Source: an uncultured Chitinophagales bacterium (lineage in GTDB: Bacteria; Bacteroidota; Bacteroidia; Chitinophagales; Chitinophagaceae). Taken from it: 21,076 nt of DNA. How positions within the stretch are numbered: position 1 is the first letter of the stretch; each line of letters starts with the position of its first letter. Position numbers and translations under genes: made by a program. Below the pieces are notes generated by a model. The model made no database searches. It saw only the letters and a program-made list of their open reading frames with translations, and was not told where the DNA came from. The stretch spans positions 1 to 21,076 of the forward strand of contig CAMPIQ010000058.1 in assembly GCA_946886475.1 (NCBI GenBank), in the 5' to 3' direction. Below, piece after piece: positions 16,936 through 21,076 of this stretch.

Positions 16936-19900
16936 TTAGAACTGAAGATTTATTCCAACTGTATATACAGCTGTTTGCGGATAATAATTCTGAACACCCG
17001 ATAAAGATTCAGGATCTATATTCCAGTCATTTAATTTGGAAAAGGTGAGCACATTGGTTGCAGATACATAAATGCCCGCCTGGCTGAAAGGCGCCCTGCT
17101 CATTTTTTGCACCGGTATCTGGTAAAGCAGCTGCACATTCTTAAACCTTAGATAAGATGCATCCAGCACCAGCCTGTCGCTGTTGGTCTGGTTTCTCAGA
17201 TCCTGTTTGGTGGGCCTGGCGAAATAGGCATCGGGATTTTCAGGCGTCCAGTAATTGTCTTTATAAATACCGGGCACCATACCTTCAAAATTTCCACCCT
17301 GTCCAAATGCACCTGCCATCCTTATACTTGATTTTGACACACCCTGCATGGCAATATTTAGTGAGAGGGCTTTATAACTGAAGTTGAACATACCTCCGAA
17401 ACTGTATTTCGGAAAAGTATTCCCCAGGTAAACCTGGTCTGTGGCATCTATCTTATTGTCATTGTTCATGTCCACATAACGCAGGTCGCCGGCTTTGGCA
17501 TTCCGTGTATAATATGGTCCTGCAGCTGCTTCCGCGTCGGTCTGGTACAAGCCATTGGTTTTATATCCCCAGAAAGAATAGATAGGATAACCTTCCTGAA
17601 TGGTATAACGTGGATTTTGATCCGTGCCGTAAAAGAACGGTCCGGTACCTGCCAGGTCAACCACTTCATTCTCATTCATGCTCAGGTTCAGGTTGGCATC
17701 GATACCGAAGTCTCCAATCTTATTCCGTGAACCGACGGAGAATTCCCAACCACGGTTTTCCACTTTACCGGCATTGCGTGGACCCGCCTGCAAACCCAGA
17801 GTGCCGGGAACAGGTAGCGTCAGCAAAATGCCTTCCGTTAGTTTATTATAACGGTCTACAGTAACCGTAAGTCGGCGACCCAGGAACTGGGCGTCTATAC
17901 CAATATTTGTTTCAGTAGTGCTTTCCCATGTAAGGTCAGGATTGGCGATCTGTGTTTGCAGATAACCCTGAACCGGTACACCGTTAAAGCTATAGCCAAC
18001 AAGGTTCAACGTAGGGAAGTAACTATAAAGGGCAACGGCCTGGTTGCCTGTTCTTCCCCATGAACCCCTGATCTTGAATTCATTTACAGCATGGCTGATG
18101 GGTTCCCAGAAATCCTCCTGTGAAATGCGCCAGCCGGCAGAGAAAGACGGGAAGAAACTATATTGGTTATTACCTGTGAAACGTGATGAGCCATCAAAAC
18201 GCCCATTGGCTTCGAAAAGATATTTATCCTGGAAATTATAATTGAAACGTCCAAAATAAGAACGCAGGCCCCATTGCGCATCGCCGCCATCATTGTTCTT
18301 GGTAGCATCATCGGCGCCCTGGCCCATGGACTGAACATCATTATTATAAAAATTCTGACGGAAAGCACTAAGCGAATTACTGGTGAACTGGATCTGTGAA
18401 TATCCGGCCAGGAACTTCAATTCATGATCGCCAATTGAAGTAATATAATCAAGAAGGTTGTTCAGTGTGAACTCGCGGTTGTTATTTCTTGACTCCGTGA
18501 GGCTGTTATTGACATTTCTCTTTTTAACCAGCGTTGAATCGCGGGTTTCCCAGGTATTCTGGTACAGCTTACCGGCGAATGTAGTGGAACGCGTTGCAAA
18601 CTGGGTGGTGAACTTCAGTCCTTTCATGATCTCCCAGGTTCCCTTTACATTTCCAATGATAAAGTCTGATGACTGCCGGTTGTAGCCGCCCTTGTCAATC
18701 AGCAGCAGCGGATTGTTGCCCTGCCTGCCGCCACCATAATCACCATTGGGATAACGGGGAACAGCCCAGATAGAATTCTGGGTCATGAACTGGAAAATAC
18801 TTGTCATTCCATAGGGATTGAGATTGCGTTCATAACGGTAATCTACATCCGCAGATATATTGATCCTGTCAGAAACTTTGAAATCGGTATTCACACGTGC
18901 TTCATTGAGTTTGGAGCTTGTGTTGTTAATGATGCCCTGCTGATCCATATAACGAAGGCTCATCCTTCCCCGGAAGTTTTCATTACCACCGCTGATAGAA
19001 ACCGAATGGTTCATTTGCGGCGCGGTTTGAAAAGCATTGCTATACCAGTCGAAAGGAACCGGGTAATGCAGTGGATCGGAGGCATTGCCTGCAACATAGG
19101 CATCTATATCCTGGTCCCGGTATGGTGCCGGCGGATTGGAGCCAACATTTTTGTAGGCTGCATTCTGCAGGCGCAGGTAACTTTCAAGATCCAGCGCCTC
19201 GGGGTTACTTACAGATTTCTGGATGGCGTAATAACCATTATAACCCACCACCGTTTTTCCTGCTTTGGCCCTTTTTGTAGTGATCAGGATAACACCATTT
19301 GATGCCCTGGATCCATAGATGGCAGTGGAGGAAGCATCTTTGAGCACGGAGATGGATTCCACATCGTCCGGGTTGATATTACTGAATGGTTGTTCAATGC
19401 CATCGATAAGCACCAGCGGGGAAACTGACGCGCCTGAAAGGTCTTCGGAAGTAAATAATGTATTTACACCACGCAACACCATCGGCGTATTGGATGAACC
19501 GGGGGCGCCACCTTTATCAAGAATGGTAAGTCCGGGTAATTTACCCTGTAATGCCTGTTCGATACCTGAAACCGGACGCCTGGTAAGCTCCTTACCGGAG
19601 ATCTCACTAACGGCGCTGGTCATACTAACTTTCTTTTGTGTTCCGTAACCTACAACCACCACATCGGTGAGGCGGTTATCGGAAGGAAGCAGGGTGACAT
19701 CGAACCTGGTTTTATCTGCCCTGAACTCCTGAGGATCGTAACCCACATAGGAGAATACCAGCACTGAATTTTTATCCGGCACCGTCAGTGTAAAAGATCC
19801 CGCATCATCAGTAGAAGTACCTGCGGTCCCTCCTTTGATGCTCACACTTACACCTCTCATTGCCTGACCCTTTTCATTTTTTACCTGGCCGGTTACCAGG

Positions 19901-19980
19901 ATGCCGGTTTGCGCGAAAGAAATAAAGGAAATGCTCATCAGGAGCAACAATCCGGCAAAAGCAGTTGTAAACTTTTTCAT
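16936..19980 (-). CDS. susC: SusC-family TonB-dependent outer-membrane oligosaccharide transporter
   Basis: 1014 residues from the ATG at 19980, which directly precedes the signal peptide (MKKFTTAFAGLLLLM...SFAQ); an upstream TTG at 20004 is less likely. The mature protein starts at once with a carboxypeptidase-regulatory-like domain (about 27-100: GQVKNEKGQAMRGVSVSIKG, FSYVGY), then VVVVGYGTQKK, the plug (about 115-235: LQGKLPGL, MVLRGV, LIDGIEQP, VESISVLKDASSTAIYGSRA, GVILITTK) and a long beta-barrel ending PQTAVYTVGINLQF. There is no STN domain before the plug, so it is a pure transporter without the signalling module used with ECF sigma systems. Energy comes from TonB in the inner membrane. 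It lies 30 bp after ribokinase and 18 bp before SusD. Confidence 0.97.
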   Translation of the reverse strand: MKKFTTAFAGLLLLMSISFISFAQTGILVTGQVKNEKGQAMRGVSVSIKGGTAGTSTDDAGSFTLTVPDKNSVLVFSYVGYDPQEFRADKTRFDVTLLPSDNRLTDVVVVGYGTQKKVSMTSAVSEISGKELTRRPVSGIEQALQGKLPGLTILDKGGAPGSSNTPMVLRGVNTLFTSEDLSGASVSPLVLIDGIEQPFSNINPDDVESISVLKDASSTAIYGSRASNGVILITTKRAKAGKTVVGYNGYYAIQKSVSNPEALDLESYLRLQNAAYKNVGSNPPAPYRDQDIDAYVAGNASDPLHYPVPFDWYSNAFQTAPQMNHSVSISGGNENFRGRMSLRYMDQQGIINNTSSKLNEARVNTDFKVSDRINISADVDYRYERNLNPYGMTSIFQFMTQNSIWAVPRYPNGDYGGGRQGNNPLLLIDKGGYNRQSSDFIIGNVKGTWEIMKGLKFTTQFATRSTTFAGKLYQNTWETRDSTLVKKRNVNNSLTESRNNNREFTLNNLLDYITSIGDHELKFLAGYSQIQFTSNSLSAFRQNFYNNDVQSMGQGADDATKNNDGGDAQWGLRSYFGRFNYNFQDKYLFEANGRFDGSSRFTGNNQYSFFPSFSAGWRISQEDFWEPISHAVNEFKIRGSWGRTGNQAVALYSYFPTLNLVGYSFNGVPVQGYLQTQIANPDLTWESTTETNIGIDAQFLGRRLTVTVDRYNKLTEGILLTLPVPGTLGLQAGPRNAGKVENRGWEFSVGSRNKIGDFGIDANLNLSMNENEVVDLAGTGPFFYGTDQNPRYTIQEGYPIYSFWGYKTNGLYQTDAEAAAGPYYTRNAKAGDLRYVDMNNDNKIDATDQVYLGNTFPKYSFGGMFNFSYKALSLNIAMQGVSKSSIRMAGAFGQGGNFEGMVPGIYKDNYWTPENPDAYFARPTKQDLRNQTNSDRLVLDASYLRFKNVQLLYQIPVQKMSRAPFSQAGIYVSATNVLTFSKLNDWNIDPESLSGVQNYYPQTAVYTVGINLQF

Positions 19981-20010
19981 ACAGCAATTGTTTTTAATTA
20001 GCAATCGAGA

Positions 20011-20943
20011 TTACAGAGTAGTAGCGGCCAGTTTGCTGGCAATTAGTTCGGTTCTATAGGGAATGGATGATTGCGCGCCTAAGCGGGTTACTGAAATAGC
20101 AGCCGCTTCACAGGCAAAGTCCACGGCTTCTTCCAGGCTCTTGCCTTCCGAAACCGCTACTGCAATCGCTCCGTTAAATACATCGCCTGCAGCTGTTGTA
20201 TCCACCGTTTGCACCTTACGCGCCTCAACGGTTGAGCATTCACCGGATTTACATATCACTGCTCCGAGCGCACCCATTGTAACCACAACATTTTTAGCTC
20301 CCTTGGAACAAATAACCTGCGCGGCTTTCCTGGCGGTTTCCATGTCGGTAACTTCAATTCCGGAGATCATGGAAGCTTCCATTTTATTTGGAGTAAGGAT
20401 ATAAACACATTCAAGAAGTTCCTGGCTGAGTGTATTGGCTGGCGCCGGGTTAAGAATAACCTTAACGCCCTTGCGGCTGGCGTATTTCACCACATAATTC
20501 ACAGTGTCCATCGGGATCTCCAGTTGCACCAGCAGGATACCCGCTCCGGCAATCTGGGCCAGGGCACCTTCCATATCTTTACTGAGGAGGTTGGCATTTG
20601 CACCTGAGGCCACTACTATGCTGTTTTCACCGGCATCGTCAACCGTAATGAGCGCCACACCGGAAGGAAGGTCTTCATCAGAGAGGATGTGCCTGATGTC
20701 AATACCTTCATCACTAAATAGTTGAGAGAATTGTTTACCAAAAACATCATTACCCATTTTAGAGATAAAAAGCACTTCACCACCAAGCCTGGCTATTGCT
20801 ACAGCCTGGTTAGCGCCCTTACCTCCGGGGTTCATGAAAAAAGATCCGGAAAGAACGGTTTCCCCGGGTACAGGAATATGATCAGTCTTCACTACCATAT
20901 CCATATTAGAGCTTCCGACAACTACAATTTTTTTATTTTCCAT
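20011..20943 (-). CDS. rbsK: Ribokinase (PfkB family)
   Basis: 310 residues starting from the ATG at 20943 (MENKKIVVVGSSNMD); the TTG at 20949 would only add two residues. This is a cytoplasmic sugar kinase with all ribokinase signatures: NMDMV near the start, NPGGKGANQAVA at about 38-49 (substrate side), NPAPA at about 165-169, TPNKME at about 184-189, and DTTAAGDVFNGA at about 248-259, with the catalytic base Asp254. DTTAAGD is typical of true ribokinases, which phosphorylate D-ribose at O5 with ATP and need a monovalent cation. It heads the operon, 30 bp before SusC, unusual for a PUL. With the GRP-type permease downstream it would form an uptake-and-phosphorylation pair for a pentose. Relatives acting on deoxyribose, fructose or nucleosides exist, so ribose is likely but not certain. 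Confidence 0.92.
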   Translation of the reverse strand: MENKKIVVVGSSNMDMVVKTDHIPVPGETVLSGSFFMNPGGKGANQAVAIARLGGEVLFISKMGNDVFGKQFSQLFSDEGIDIRHILSDEDLPSGVALITVDDAGENSIVVASGANANLLSKDMEGALAQIAGAGILLVQLEIPMDTVNYVVKYASRKGVKVILNPAPANTLSQELLECVYILTPNKMEASMISGIEVTDMETARKAAQVICSKGAKNVVVTMGALGAVICKSGECSTVEARKVQTVDTTAAGDVFNGAIAVAVSEGKSLEEAVDFACEAAAISVTRLGAQSSIPYRTELIASKLAATTL

Positions 20944-20966
20944 AAGCAAGTTTTAATCGTTGTTCT

Positions 20967-20995
20967 CAAAAATAGAGAAGTGCAAACCCGGCAAC
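20967..20995 (-). promoter_or_regulatory. Candidate Bacteroidota promoter for the operon
   Basis: On the minus strand, TATTTTTG (20974 to 20967) fits the Bacteroidota -7 consensus TAnnTTTG. GTTG (20995 to 20992) lies 17 bp upstream and would be a weak -33 TTTG box; another GTTG-like match sits 4 bp further away. Transcription would begin near 20960, about 18 bp before the ribokinase ATG at 20943. The region further upstream (20996-21076) is AT-rich, with no gene and no clear operator. This is the only such box found that is well placed for the head of the gene run. Confidence 0.45.
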
Positions 20996-21076
20996 CAACA
21001 CAGTTTTTATATTTTATGTGAATCCCAAAAACTGAGCGGCAGGCTTTAAATTTATGTAGTTATTTGATAAATAAGC

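Noticed and set aside
1..21076. Mobile elements, CRISPR arrays, tRNA or rRNA genes
   Set aside because: Nothing resembling a transposase, terminal inverted repeat, regularly spaced direct repeats or structured RNA gene was seen; genes are contiguous with even composition.

Overview
The window is a single-strand gene cluster from a member of the Bacteroidota. It is a polysaccharide utilization locus (PUL) in which every convincing gene lies on the minus strand, so transcription runs from right to left. Evidence for the phylum is a SusC/SusD pair, a type IX secretion C-terminal sorting domain, lipoprotein signals, A/T-rich leaders without a Shine-Dalgarno sequence, and a TAnnTTTG-type promoter box. 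A Chitinophagaceae-like origin is possible, but this rests on general appearance only.

Layout in transcription order: a possible promoter (20967-20995), ribokinase, SusC, SusD, sulfatase A (CSPTR type), an inner-membrane GRP/ureide-permease-type sugar transporter, a GH127-like (DUF1680) glycosidase, sulfatase B (CAPSR type with a C-terminal PA14 domain), a right-handed beta-helix protein, a lipoprotein of the ADP-ribosylglycohydrolase fold, and a large GH49-like beta-helix glycosidase. The last carries two copies of a carbohydrate-binding-like domain and a type IX sorting tail. A perfect 12-bp hairpin (2248-2279) follows. After a 312-bp gap comes sulfatase C (CTPTR type), and at the left edge perhaps the first 37 codons of another gene. 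Spacers from ribokinase to the GH49-like gene are 18-186 bp, which fits one long operon; sulfatase C may be a separate unit.

Likely working model (inference): the surface GH49-like enzyme cuts a glycan, SusC/SusD import the oligosaccharides, and three formylglycine-type sulfatases remove sulfate esters. The GH127-like enzyme, the ADP-ribosylglycohydrolase-fold lipoprotein and the beta-helix protein cleave further linkages. The GRP-type permease then brings a monosaccharide into the cytoplasm, where ribokinase phosphorylates it. The substrate is therefore probably a sulfated glycan. Ribokinase, a GRP transporter, an ADP-ribosylglycohydrolase fold and a GH127-like furanosidase all occur together, which raises the idea of a pentofuranose component (ribose or arabinose). 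The sequence alone cannot prove this.

No sensor or regulator (hybrid two-component system, ECF sigma/anti-sigma, AraC, LacI), sulfatase-maturation enzyme, tRNA, rRNA, CRISPR array or mobile element was seen. Four of the longest reading frames begin at TTG or GTG; internal ATG starts are preferred here because they sit directly before a signal peptide or conserved N-terminus.
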